Origin: JBBQZU01 sp038207425
GTDB taxonomy: Bacteria > Bacteroidota > Bacteroidia > Flavobacteriales_D > Cryomorphaceae
Direction of reading: 5' to 3'
DNA length: 64,000 bases
Assembly (NCBI GenBank): GCA_038207425.1
Contig: JBBQZU010000011.1
Span: 41,557-105,556, forward strand
The translations under genes and the position numbers were made by a program. Positions 44,969 to 53,644 of this stretch are shown piece by piece; the stretch's first letter is position 1; every line of letters begins with the position of its first letter. The notes beneath the pieces were generated by a model that saw nothing but the letters and a program-made list of their open reading frames with translations, ran no database searches and was not told the origin of the DNA.

Positions 44969-45874
44969 ATGCGTAAATTTTACCTATTCGCCACTGCGTG
45001 CGTTTTTTCAATGGCGGTTTCAGCGCAAACCACCGTTTTCTTTGACAACTTCGAGAGCAATTCACTTGAAGGTTATACCCTCTACAACTTAGATGAACTT
45101 GTGCCGGATGATCCCGGACTGGCTACCATGGCCGACAGCGCCTGGACTATTCGAACCATTACAAGCCAAGGCTGGACATTCGGCCTGTCAGCATTTTCGG
45201 TATCATGGTATCTGAATGACGAAGGCCCTTCAGACGATTGGTTGGTGACTCCTGCCATAACTATAGCCGGTGGAGCAATGCTTGAATGGGATGGTCTGGC
45301 CATCACTTCCAGCGGTAATTTCCGAGACCGTTATCAGGTTTTTGTCAGCGATGGCAGCGACCTTTCGGCGCTCGAAGAAGCAACAATGATTTTTGACACG
45401 GGCGCAGCGGGTGAACTTGCAACGCCACAATCACGCTCGGTAAATCTGGCTACTGAAGGATTTGCCAATCAAACCATATACATTGCATACCGCAACTGGA
45501 CCCAGGCATTTGGCTCCAATCCGGGCGGACCAGGCAATGGTGGCAATGAACTCGCTATTGACAATATAAAGGTAACCGACAACAGTACAAGCAGCACAAG
45601 AAATTCTGACGGCCCGCTGAAAGGCCTTTCACTATTGCCAAACCCAAGCTACGGCGGCAATATGAAATTGCAATTCAAAGCTGAAAAATCAACTTTGGTA
45701 ACCATGCAAATTGTTGACATTACCGGCAAGGTACAAATGGTGAAAAACCTGGGCACACTTGCCCCGGGTACTCACCTTATTGATGTAGAGCGCGGCACAC
45801 TTACCAGCGGAATCTACTTCATATCACTGCGCACAAATGAAGGCGCTTCAGTGATAAAAGCAATCTTGAACTAA
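44969..45874 (+). CDS. T9SS-secreted choice-of-anchor-J / cleaved-adhesin-domain protein
   Basis: A 301-residue exported protein. Signal peptide MRKFYLFATACVFSMAVSAQ is followed by one jelly-roll domain (FFDNFESNSLEGYTLYN, SDDWLVTPAITI, IYIAYRNWTQAFG, ELAIDNIKV), as in cleaved adhesin / choice-of-anchor-J proteins, and then a T9SS tail (LSLLPNPSYGGNMKLQF to LTSGIYFISLRTNEGAS). It may bind the polymer or anchor to it. A perfect hairpin terminator follows. It is divergent from the susC operon and just upstream of the isoaspartyl peptidase. Confidence 0.85.
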   Translation: MRKFYLFATACVFSMAVSAQTTVFFDNFESNSLEGYTLYNLDELVPDDPGLATMADSAWTIRTITSQGWTFGLSAFSVSWYLNDEGPSDDWLVTPAITIAGGAMLEWDGLAITSSGNFRDRYQVFVSDGSDLSALEEATMIFDTGAAGELATPQSRSVNLATEGFANQTIYIAYRNWTQAFGSNPGGPGNGGNELAIDNIKVTDNSTSSTRNSDGPLKGLSLLPNPSYGGNMKLQFKAEKSTLVTMQIVDITGKVQMVKNLGTLAPGTHLIDVERGTLTSGIYFISLRTNEGASVIKAILN

Positions 45875-45892
45875 TAAATTTCAAAATCAAAG

Positions 45893-45925
45893 GCAGCGCG
45901 GCAAATGCCGCGCTGCTCTTTTTTT
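45893..45925 (+). terminator. Strong hairpin directly before the isoaspartyl peptidase start
   Basis: GCAGCGCGGC (45893-45902) pairs perfectly with GCCGCGCTGC (45907-45916) around AAAT, followed by TCTTTTTTT. The T run ends 6 bases before the ATG at 45932, and an alternative in-frame ATG (45905) begins inside the loop. It can terminate the upstream gene and may attenuate the downstream one. Confidence 0.85.
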
Positions 45926-45931
45926 AATCAT

Positions 45932-46876
45932 ATGGATTCAAAAAGACCATACTCTATTGCAGTACACGGTGGTGCAGGAACCATTCTCCGCGAAGCGATG
46001 AATGCCGAACTTGAACAACACTACAGCGAAGCTCTGACCCTGGCCATTCATTGCGGTGAAGCAATATTAAATAATGGGGGTAAAGCCGTAGATGCAGTAG
46101 AGGCGGCAGTTGCAACGCTCGAAGATTCGGAGCTTTTCAATGCAGGAAAAGGAGCAGTATTTACCAACGATGGCACCCATGAGCTGGACGCTTCTATCAT
46201 GGATGGTCACCACAGAAGAGCAGGTGCTGTAGCGGGTGTAAAGCATATTCAGAATCCTGTGAAATTATGCCGTCATATCATGGAACACAGCGGGCACGTA
46301 TTCATGTTGGGCTCAGGCGCTGAGCAATTCGCATTGGAACAAGGCTTTGGTCTTGTTGAGAACAGCTTTTTCTCAACTGAATTCAGAAGAGAGCAGTGGC
46401 TAAAATTAAAAGATACCGATGTTACAGCATTGGACCATAGCGCACACCACCTGCGCAAATTTGGCACCGTAGGAGCTGTGGCATACGACCGCAATGGCAA
46501 CCTGGCCGCAGCAACCTCAACGGGGGGCATTACCAATAAGCGGTATGGCCGCGTAGGAGATTCGGCAATTATCGGAGCCGGCACTTACGCCGAAAACGGC
46601 ATTTGCGCTGTATCAGCTACCGGATATGGTGAATTTTTTATTCGAGGTGTAGCGGCTTATGAAGTAGCAGCTCTTATAAAACATGCCAAACTGAGTCTGC
46701 AGCAAGCGTGCAACGAAATCATTTTTGAAGCAATCCCCAAACTGGGCGGCGATGGAGGATTAATCGCCATAAACAACAAAGGCGAAATTTATATGCCTTT
46801 CAATACCAAGGGAATGTACCGCGCAGCAAAACGCGAAAACGAAGAATTACAGCTAGGTATTTACGAAGATAAATAA
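45932..46876 (+). CDS. iaaA: Isoaspartyl peptidase / plant-type L-asparaginase (Ntn hydrolase)
   Basis: This enzyme hydrolyses beta-aspartyl (isoaspartyl) dipeptides, including products of cyanophycin cleavage, to free amino acids. It has 314 residues with the autocleavage/nucleophile threonine at T179 (KFGTVGAVAYD), the same number as in the E. coli enzyme. NAGKGAVFTNDGTHELDASI and the chain-ending GTYAENG...SATGYGE segment are also present. There is no signal peptide, so it acts in the cytoplasm on imported dipeptides. I use the ATG at 45932 because the start at 45905 lies in the hairpin loop and adds nine non-conserved residues. Confidence 0.92.
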   Translation: MDSKRPYSIAVHGGAGTILREAMNAELEQHYSEALTLAIHCGEAILNNGGKAVDAVEAAVATLEDSELFNAGKGAVFTNDGTHELDASIMDGHHRRAGAVAGVKHIQNPVKLCRHIMEHSGHVFMLGSGAEQFALEQGFGLVENSFFSTEFRREQWLKLKDTDVTALDHSAHHLRKFGTVGAVAYDRNGNLAAATSTGGITNKRYGRVGDSAIIGAGTYAENGICAVSATGYGEFFIRGVAAYEVAALIKHAKLSLQQACNEIIFEAIPKLGGDGGLIAINNKGEIYMPFNTKGMYRAAKRENEELQLGIYEDK

Positions 46877-46895
46877 CGCTGGCAATCAGTGATGT

Positions 46896-48371
46896 TTACC
46901 GCACCATCGGACGGGCACTCTGCTTACTGTCTTTGCCGGCAAATACCAGATTCATTCCAAAATGAAGGCGCAAATCGCCTGCATTTTCGGGGTAAATGAT
47001 ACTTGATGTGGTTTCTTGATTTGCATCAGTAATTTTCACCCGGGTAAGCGAAGCAACTCTCAGACTTTCCACCATGCACCATAGTTGAAATGGCCCACCC
47101 ATCATCACAATGCCCCCACCAAAAAAAGTACCGGCTCCTTGTTGATTTGTGATGTGAAGACTCGCTTCAATTTTATTCCAGAATATTTGGTTGTAGCCAG
47201 CAGAAATTCGCAGCGGCAAGCCAAACTCACCCAATCCGCGCATGCCATTGGCCCATACTTTACCTTTTCCAATTTTGGTATCAACTACATCATAGCTCGC
47301 TGCGAGCCGTGCAAAACCGTTGAGGTTGGTTCTGAAAGTTGATGTGGTGCGCTCAAAGCCGTATACGTCTTCCAAATCAGTGAGCAGTTGTTCCACCTCT
47401 GTGTCCAGCCCTTCATCGAATTCGCTACCGGTAGAAAAAATAAAGTCGGTAAGGTCTACTCCGTTGAATGCAAAGGATGCATCACTTGTGCCGTAATTGG
47501 CGATATCAGTTCTCCAGGATATAAATCCAAGATCGTTCACCGCAAGGTTCACCGAAAGTTTCTCTGTTGGCTTATATACCGCGCCTACATCGGCCCCGAA
47601 ACCGGTATTATTCAAGCCCATTGCATAGCGACCTCTATTCTCATGAATGGGGTCACCATCATCCGAAAATGCGCCATATATGCCCGAAGTATTTACCAGA
47701 AATGAACCCGATGATTGCATTTCGTAAGTGGTTTGATCGGTGTGTAATTTCAATCCTGACTCGGCGGTGCTGATACTTTCCATACCGTATAGATATTTTG
47801 CCGTAAGGCCTACTTGCCATTTGTCGAGATCAATGCTGTATCCCAGAACATACTCACGGTAGTGAATACCGTTTACGCGCAGGTCGCTCAGGTTGGCGGT
47901 ATTGTTTTCGAATTGGCTGTGGCCGGTATTTCCATACACACCCAGCACGAATACGTCGCGTGGAATGGCCACTTCAAACCGGGCTTTTTCGGCGGCACGA
48001 AAGTGAACGTAGTGCTTACCGAATTTCACCCCGGCATGCAATAGTTCCACGCCCATTCCGCCCATTGTCAAGGCTTCTTTGTCGATATTGTTCAGCACCG
48101 ATGCACCGTCAATTCTTACCACACCGGCATTGCTTGCTGCGAGGTCGCGGGCAGGCCTGAACCAGTTGTTGCTATGCTCTGCGTATATTCCGCTGAGCGC
48201 CGGTATACCAAAATTAAATTTGCCGGCAGGTTGCAATGCAGGATTGGCATAAACCCGCTGGGGGAGTAATTCAAACTCGCCAACCTGTCCGCTCAACTGT
48301 GCAGCGGCCTTGTGGCAACTGAACGTGCTGCTGAGAAATGTCAGCATGGCCATTACTTTATAAATTCTCAT
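46896..48371 (-). CDS. DUF5723-family outer-membrane barrel protein
   Basis: A 491-residue exported protein of Bacteroidota DUF5723. It has a signal peptide and then LLPQRVYANPALQPAGKFNF, the usual N-terminal feature of this family. Many amphipathic strands follow (VGLTAKYLYGMES, LSVNLAVNDLGFISW, LRISAGYNQIFWNKIEASL). The function is unknown; a barrel-type role in surface assembly is plausible. It overlaps the upstream lipoprotein gene by 14 bases, so they are co-expressed. Confidence 0.75.
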   Translation of the reverse strand: MRIYKVMAMLTFLSSTFSCHKAAAQLSGQVGEFELLPQRVYANPALQPAGKFNFGIPALSGIYAEHSNNWFRPARDLAASNAGVVRIDGASVLNNIDKEALTMGGMGVELLHAGVKFGKHYVHFRAAEKARFEVAIPRDVFVLGVYGNTGHSQFENNTANLSDLRVNGIHYREYVLGYSIDLDKWQVGLTAKYLYGMESISTAESGLKLHTDQTTYEMQSSGSFLVNTSGIYGAFSDDGDPIHENRGRYAMGLNNTGFGADVGAVYKPTEKLSVNLAVNDLGFISWRTDIANYGTSDASFAFNGVDLTDFIFSTGSEFDEGLDTEVEQLLTDLEDVYGFERTTSTFRTNLNGFARLAASYDVVDTKIGKGKVWANGMRGLGEFGLPLRISAGYNQIFWNKIEASLHITNQQGAGTFFGGGIVMMGGPFQLWCMVESLRVASLTRVKITDANQETTSSIIYPENAGDLRLHFGMNLVFAGKDSKQSARPMVR

Positions 48372-49992
48372 AGCTCAGGCTGATTTTTGCGGAAAGTTGT
48401 GTTTCTATTTCATCGTCGGTGAAAAACCTAACCGGGCTGTCGCCGTTGGTGGTTGTATTTCCAAGCACCTTAATAATCATGCGCTTTACATCAGCCAGTG
48501 GGTCAATTCTTTCGCGGGGTATTGGAATGTCGATCACGGTCCTTGTTTTGCCGGTGGCCCTGCCATAGTCAGGATGCGATGGATCAACATTGAGGTTTAC
48601 CGGAGCAGAATTAAACACGTACTGTACGCTACTAAAAAGTGAGTCAATGCGGTTGTAGAGCGAATCGCAAAAAACGATCTGCACACCGGCATCGAGCGGC
48701 AAGCCATTATCCACCACGAGCCTAATATCAAGCGCGATAATATACCCAAGGTCATCGGCCGAGTCTACTATGTCGCCAAGCGATAGCTCTACCGAATCCA
48801 ACAAACTGAAGTTGGCCAGAGAACCGAATAGAGGCACATCAGCTTCGAACGAAACCCGTAAATCAGCATCGCGTGATATGAAAACCGATTGCTCGTTCAG
48901 GTGATTCAGCGAAAGCGTGAAATCGCTGGATATATAATTTGGTTTAAATTCGAAAAACTCCGAAACCGTAGGTCGCATGGCTTCATTGTCGAGCCGTATC
49001 ACAGTAAGCGCAGGAAAACCGGGCTGAAGGGCAGGCGCCACGAAGGCATCGAAGAAAATATTATCGGAAGTAACTGTGAGCTGAGAACCGGCCTTGTTAG
49101 AGCCTCTTATTTGGTGAATGTCGAGATTCACACCCATTCCAAAACCATTGTTTACATAAAAATTCAGCAGCGGCTCTTCAATAGAGATATCATAATCGGG
49201 TGCATTGTCAAACATGCTTACGGTAATGCCTTTATCAGCAATCAAAATATTTCGTGGAGCGATGTACCCGCCGGCTGCCTGCACCAAAAGGTTGGTAAGT
49301 CCGAAGCTCATTTGAACAGGAGCCGCGTTGCTGCCGCCGGCTGCTGTAAGCGTGAGTTCATAGAATACCCGTATTCCATTATCAATGCCCGGGGCGTTGA
49401 CAAAAGTGAGAAGTAGGTCCTCAAAAGTGGTCTCTTCAATTGCACTTACCGGTGGTTGTTCATTTTCGATGATCGATTCAACTAGCACTTGCTGATTATC
49501 GGCAGAGCGCAGTTGTACCCTTCCGTTTATTGCATAATTGCCCGATGATTGAATACCGAAACGCCAATTTCCGGACTCAAAACGCGCTGAATCGAGGCGG
49601 TCGCCTTCCGGCAAAATAAGTTCAAATATTTCGCTGCCTTGTATGGTAACTTTCCCTTGCAGCGACATTTCACCCATATTGGGTACAGATGGAGTAAACG
49701 ACTTTGTAAATTCCTGATTGGGAATGCTGAGGAAATCGCCTACTGCAATTACTGTTTCGCTGCTGCGGTATACTATGCTGAGGGCTCCACCTTCATCAGT
49801 AACGACCAGCCCGTTGCTGTCGAAATGCTCGATGGCACGCTCAGCGCTGATGCGGCTGTAGGCAATGGGTATACCAAATTGGGGATTTGCTCCGAGGCTG
49901 ACCTCATTGACTTCAACGTCATTTTTTACACATGACTGAAACAGGGCTGCAAGAAAAATTGCAATTGCCGAAATACGAATAGCGTACACCAT
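48358..49992 (-). CDS. Large exported lipoprotein of unknown function
   Basis: A 544-residue protein with a lipoprotein signal (IAIFLAALFQSC). The mature part is rich in beta strands and repeats sandwich-like segments (LQGKVTIQGSEIFELILPEG, YAINGRVQLRSADNQ, FEADVPLFGSLANFSLLDSV). I do not recognise a named family; similar lipoproteins commonly precede DUF5723 barrels in Bacteroidota. The two proteins probably form a complex at the outer membrane. Confidence 0.65.
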   Translation of the reverse strand: MVYAIRISAIAIFLAALFQSCVKNDVEVNEVSLGANPQFGIPIAYSRISAERAIEHFDSNGLVVTDEGGALSIVYRSSETVIAVGDFLSIPNQEFTKSFTPSVPNMGEMSLQGKVTIQGSEIFELILPEGDRLDSARFESGNWRFGIQSSGNYAINGRVQLRSADNQQVLVESIIENEQPPVSAIEETTFEDLLLTFVNAPGIDNGIRVFYELTLTAAGGSNAAPVQMSFGLTNLLVQAAGGYIAPRNILIADKGITVSMFDNAPDYDISIEEPLLNFYVNNGFGMGVNLDIHQIRGSNKAGSQLTVTSDNIFFDAFVAPALQPGFPALTVIRLDNEAMRPTVSEFFEFKPNYISSDFTLSLNHLNEQSVFISRDADLRVSFEADVPLFGSLANFSLLDSVELSLGDIVDSADDLGYIIALDIRLVVDNGLPLDAGVQIVFCDSLYNRIDSLFSSVQYVFNSAPVNLNVDPSHPDYGRATGKTRTVIDIPIPRERIDPLADVKRMIIKVLGNTTTNGDSPVRFFTDDEIETQLSAKISLSYENL

Positions 49993-50107
49993 AGCTTAAA
50001 GGGGTTAGCGTGGTGTACGCCAATACCTTTCTGCTGGTTGCATTATCGAAAATCAGAACCCACACAGGCTAAGTAGCGCGAGCGAGCCGAAAAGTGAAAT
50101 AAAAAAA

Positions 50108-50800
50108 CTAAACCTTAACCGCAGTGAGAATCGAGTCGAAAATCTGCTTGCCATCCACATTGCCAAGCAGCGGGTCGGCGGCGCGCTCAGGGTGCGGCAT
50201 CATGCCAAATACATTCTTTGCCTTATTGGTTACGCCTGCAATATTCTCAATACTTCCATTGGGATTTGCTTCTTTGTTGAAGTGGCCATCCTTATCGCAA
50301 TAGCGGAATACTACCTGCTCGTTTTCATTGAGTTCACGAAGGGTTTCGGCTGAGGCATAGTAACGGCCCTCACCGTGGGCAATGGGTATTTTGAGTGCCT
50401 TATCGCTATCGATGCCGCATGTAACGAGCGTAGAACTTGTGGCGGGTTTGATAAATACATTTTTGCAAACAAACTTTTGGTTGTTGTTGTGCAGAAGCGC
50501 GCCGGGAAGCAGACCGGCTTCGCAGAGAATTTGAAATCCGTTGCAAATACCCATCGCATAACCTCCGCGATTGCAGTGGGCCACCACGCTCTCCATAATT
50601 GGCGAAAAACGGGCGATGGCACCTGAACGCAGGTAATCGCCAAAAGAAAAACCTCCCGGAATCATTACAAAATCTACTGCTCGAAGATCGCGGTCTTTGT
50701 GCCATAGACGCACTACTTCCTGTCGCATCATATGTTGAAGTACATATATCAGATCTTCATCGCAATTAGAGCCGGGAAATACTACTACGCCAAATTTCAT
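50108..50800 (-). CDS. purQ: Phosphoribosylformylglycinamidine synthase subunit PurQ (glutaminase)
   Basis: This class I glutamine amidotransferase supplies ammonia for step four of purine synthesis. The 230-residue protein has the triad C86 (AMGICNGFQ), H203 and E205 (MMPHPERAADP), plus VFPGSNCDED at the N terminus and IPIAHGEGRYYA near 139-149. The separate small subunit implies a separate PurL elsewhere, not in this window. Confidence 0.95.
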   Translation of the reverse strand: MKFGVVVFPGSNCDEDLIYVLQHMMRQEVVRLWHKDRDLRAVDFVMIPGGFSFGDYLRSGAIARFSPIMESVVAHCNRGGYAMGICNGFQILCEAGLLPGALLHNNNQKFVCKNVFIKPATSSTLVTCGIDSDKALKIPIAHGEGRYYASAETLRELNENEQVVFRYCDKDGHFNKEANPNGSIENIAGVTNKAKNVFGMMPHPERAADPLLGNVDGKQIFDSILTAVKV

Positions 50801-50829
50801 TTCTAAAGATTAATGTGAAGCAAATATAT

Positions 50830-51825
50830 TCAAATTTCGCCGGCTGCGGCTGACCATATTTTCAACACGGCGAGCAGCAGCCATAGATACATAATCAATT
50901 GCAGCAACCAAGGACGCCTCGCACCTGAAAAAAATACGCCCATAAATATCGCCACAGCCGGGGCAAACAACAGGTATAGCTTATGCTCATTTGCCGAAAG
51001 GCCGGCGGCGTATGCAAAAACAAACAAGCTTAATACCGCATACCACATAAATACAGCTTTTGAATTTTTGCGGTGAACGGTTGAGATACCCATATCGGCA
51101 ATAAACTGACCAAAGCCGAGCATGGTGACAATGGCCGTAACAACATAAAAGGCATACCCCGAGCCCTTATTAGGATTGTTGTTGAAAAAACTCCAGTCGA
51201 ATTCGAAAAACTCGAGCATATTGGGCTTCGACCCAAACCACCAATAGGCGGCCCAGGCGTAAACCACAGGGGTAAAAAAACCCGCCGTGGGCAGCAACCA
51301 CTCCCTGATGCTAAAGGACCGCAGCCTTAATAACCCCACCCAAACAAGCGGCAAGAGCACAATAGTAGGTGGAAAAATAAAGATGGCCAACGCAATAAAC
51401 AACCCCGAGTCGTACAGCATAAAGGTGGGCGAACTGATTCTGTAAGTGGCCAGCAATCGCCTTAAACCCAACAGCACAAAAAGATTGGCAAATACAATGG
51501 GGTTCAGATAAAGATTTGACAGATCAGCGGCACAAAATAAAAAGTAAACCAGGGCGGGGAAATAGTTCTCGCGGTTGGCAAACTCATGCCTGTTGAAGAT
51601 GATATTGATAAGAAGGGCACCTGCCAAAATCGCGAAAATATTGATCGCGATACCTGCTATTGGAAAATCCTTTAATGGGGCAACGGCAACATCGTATAGC
51701 GGGCCTGCAAGAAGACTATCTAACTGTGCAGAAAACAAATAACTGCATACCCCTAATGCTATGGATGGCAGCAGTAATAGGATCACAACCCCTTGCCGGT
51801 TCGAACCGAATGACGTGTAAATCAT
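50830..51825 (-). CDS. DUF6427-like polytopic membrane protein
   Basis: A 331-residue integral membrane protein with about nine hydrophobic segments and no enzymatic motif. It starts MIYTSFGSNRQGVVILLLLP and has the pattern of DUF6427, a Bacteroidota family usually encoded beside a small DUF6341-like membrane protein, purD and similar genes, as here. Function is unknown. It is divergent from the small membrane gene at 51891 with a 65-base gap. Confidence 0.65.
   Translation of the reverse strand: MIYTSFGSNRQGVVILLLLPSIALGVCSYLFSAQLDSLLAGPLYDVAVAPLKDFPIAGIAINIFAILAGALLINIIFNRHEFANRENYFPALVYFLFCAADLSNLYLNPIVFANLFVLLGLRRLLATYRISSPTFMLYDSGLFIALAIFIFPPTIVLLPLVWVGLLRLRSFSIREWLLPTAGFFTPVVYAWAAYWWFGSKPNMLEFFEFDWSFFNNNPNKGSGYAFYVVTAIVTMLGFGQFIADMGISTVHRKNSKAVFMWYAVLSLFVFAYAAGLSANEHKLYLLFAPAVAIFMGVFFSGARRPWLLQLIMYLWLLLAVLKIWSAAAGEI
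50989..51001 (+). repeat. Exact copy of the dispersed word ATTTGCCGWAAGG
   Basis: Within the DUF6427-like gene, read Leu-Ser-Ala-Asn on the minus strand. Confidence 0.7.
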
Positions 51826-51865
51826 ACGCGGCGAATATAGGCTTTTACCTTGTTGATTTTATGGT

Positions 51866-51873
51866 TAGATTTG
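51866..51873 (+). promoter_or_regulatory. Putative -7 promoter box for the small membrane gene
   Basis: TAGATTTG fits TAnnTTTG and lies 17 bases before the ATG at 51891; a T-rich -33-like element (CTTTTA) is about 19 bases further upstream. Confidence 0.4.
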
Positions 51874-51890
51874 CCTATAAAATTTTGGTC

Positions 51891-52088
51891 ATGGAATACC
51901 TATTAGCCCCAATCGCCGTGCTTATCAAGTGGACTTTCAACACTATTCTGGTTCCGCTGGGAGAGTTGCCAGCTATTGCAAATCCAAACAATATATTCAT
52001 TGTGATCATAGCTGTAGGTTTGGCCTACTGGCTTTTTGTACAAGGCAAATATAACCGCAAAGCAGAGAAGGAAGGCGGTTTGAAATAA
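51891..52088 (+). CDS. Small single-helix membrane protein, DUF6341-like
   Basis: A 65-residue protein with hydrophobic segments at about 5-25 and 36-50 and a basic tail (KYNRKAEKEGG). The open frame extends upstream to 51660, but that part is antisense to the DUF6427-like gene. The ATG at 51891 follows a promoter-like box and is the plausible start. Size, layout and neighbours match the small DUF6341 proteins paired with DUF6427. It is convergent with purD, with two bases between. Confidence 0.6.
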   Translation: MEYLLAPIAVLIKWTFNTILVPLGELPAIANPNNIFIVIIAVGLAYWLFVQGKYNRKAEKEGGLK

Positions 52089-52090
52089 TC

Positions 52091-53365
52091 TCAACCGAGG
52101 TCGGCCCCTATGTCGCGTCTGTAATATTTGCCTTCAAAGGCAATTTTCTCTGTGGTGTGATAAATTTTCTCCAAGGCTTCCTTTAAATGCTGACCGTAGG
52201 CAGTTACCGCAAGTACCCTACCCCCGTTGCTCAGTACCTTACCATCTTTAAGCGATGTACCTGCGTGGAATACCATCACTTCACTTCCGGCAGCCAATCC
52301 TGTGATCTCCTTACCTTTTTCATAATCGCCCGGGTATCCTCCTGATACCATCATAACAGTGGCCGCCATGCGGTTATCGAATTCCGCAGTTGCTCCGGAA
52401 AGGGCGCCATCTGCTGCGGCTACGAGCAAGGGTAAAAAATCGCTTTTCAGCCGGGGCATTACCACTTCAGTTTCTGGGTCGCCCATGCGTGCGTTGTACT
52501 CAATTACAAAAGGCTCACCGCCTACGTTGATAAGCCCGAAGAACACAAAACCTACATAGGGTATACCATCATGCTTCAGTCCGCTTATGGTTGGCTCTAC
52601 TATGCGGCTTATCACCTTATCCATAAATGCCTTGCCAGCAAACGGCACGGGGCTAACGGCTCCCATACCGCCTGTATTCGGCCCTGTATCGCCCTCTCCT
52701 ATTCGCTTGTAATCTTTGGCTTCAGGCAGCAGCACATAGGCTTTGCCATCGGTGAGGGCAAAAACAGACAATTCAATACCGCTCAAAAATTCTTCAATCA
52801 CCACCCTGGCTGATGCCGCTCCAAACCGTTCGTTGGCGAGCATATCGGCTATTTCGGCTTTGGCTTCGGCCAAATCAGCAATGATTAGCACCCCCTTACC
52901 TGCGGCCAAGCCATCGGCTTTCAGCACATAAGGCGGCTTCAGTGTTTCGAGAAATCGCTGCGCTTCGGCAATCTGTGCCCTGTTGAAAGTGCGATAGGCG
53001 GCAGTGGGTATGGCGTGGCGCATCATGAATTGCTTGGAGAAATCCTTGCTGCCTTCCAGCATGGCGCCTGCTTTGCCGGGCCCAATAATGCGCAGACCCT
53101 TATACTTTTCATTGGCTTCAAAATAGTCGCGAATACCGCCTACAAGCGGGGCTTCCGGGCCTACTACCATCAAATCGATGGCGTGATCGTCCACGAGACG
53201 CGCTACTCTATCAAAATCTTCAGGATTGACGCCCAAATTTATACCCACTGATGCAGTGCCCGCATTGCCCGGCGCAATGCAGAGTTTGTTGCAAAGTGGG
53301 CTTTGGGCAATTTTCCACGCCATAGCGTGCTCACGGCCACCCGAACCTAGGATGAGAATATTCAT
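52091..53365 (-). CDS. purD: Phosphoribosylamine-glycine ligase (GAR synthetase)
   Basis: This ATP-grasp enzyme joins glycine to phosphoribosylamine, step two of purine synthesis. The 424-residue protein is full length. Motifs include NILILGSGGREHAMAWKIA at the N terminus, PPYVLKADGLAAGKGV (ATP-binding), GPNTGGMGAVSPVP and EYNARMGDPETEVVMPRL. A TTACTTTGC box stands 19 bases upstream of the start codon. Confidence 0.96.
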   Translation of the reverse strand: MNILILGSGGREHAMAWKIAQSPLCNKLCIAPGNAGTASVGINLGVNPEDFDRVARLVDDHAIDLMVVGPEAPLVGGIRDYFEANEKYKGLRIIGPGKAGAMLEGSKDFSKQFMMRHAIPTAAYRTFNRAQIAEAQRFLETLKPPYVLKADGLAAGKGVLIIADLAEAKAEIADMLANERFGAASARVVIEEFLSGIELSVFALTDGKAYVLLPEAKDYKRIGEGDTGPNTGGMGAVSPVPFAGKAFMDKVISRIVEPTISGLKHDGIPYVGFVFFGLINVGGEPFVIEYNARMGDPETEVVMPRLKSDFLPLLVAAADGALSGATAEFDNRMAATVMMVSGGYPGDYEKGKEITGLAAGSEVMVFHAGTSLKDGKVLSNGGRVLAVTAYGQHLKEALEKIYHTTEKIAFEGKYYRRDIGADLG

Positions 53366-53383
53366 GATTTAATCTTTCGAAGT

Positions 53384-53392
53384 GCAAAGTAA
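53384..53392 (-). promoter_or_regulatory. Putative -7 box of purD
   Basis: Minus-strand TTACTTTGC, the same word as upstream of the polymerase gene at 25505. Confidence 0.35.
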
Positions 53393-53644
53393 GCGATTGG
53401 TGGACAAAGCCCCTGAGAAGCATCAATATAAAAGTCCTTTGAACCCAATAATACCGATGAAATAGTTTAATAACCTGCACTTTAGGAATATTACAATTGC
53501 CGATTATTAAAATGGGGCACATCAGGATTCTACAAAAATATTGATCTCCCTTTCACCGCATTCATTGAAAAATCGCACCATTGAGTAACGAAGCACTGAT
53601 TTGCGATTGCCAAAACGTCATTTTAAACTGTCTAATAAAATCCT

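Noticed and set aside
51660..51890. Upstream extension of the small membrane protein frame
   Set aside because: It runs antisense through the DUF6427-like gene, and a promoter-like box lies before ATG 51891.
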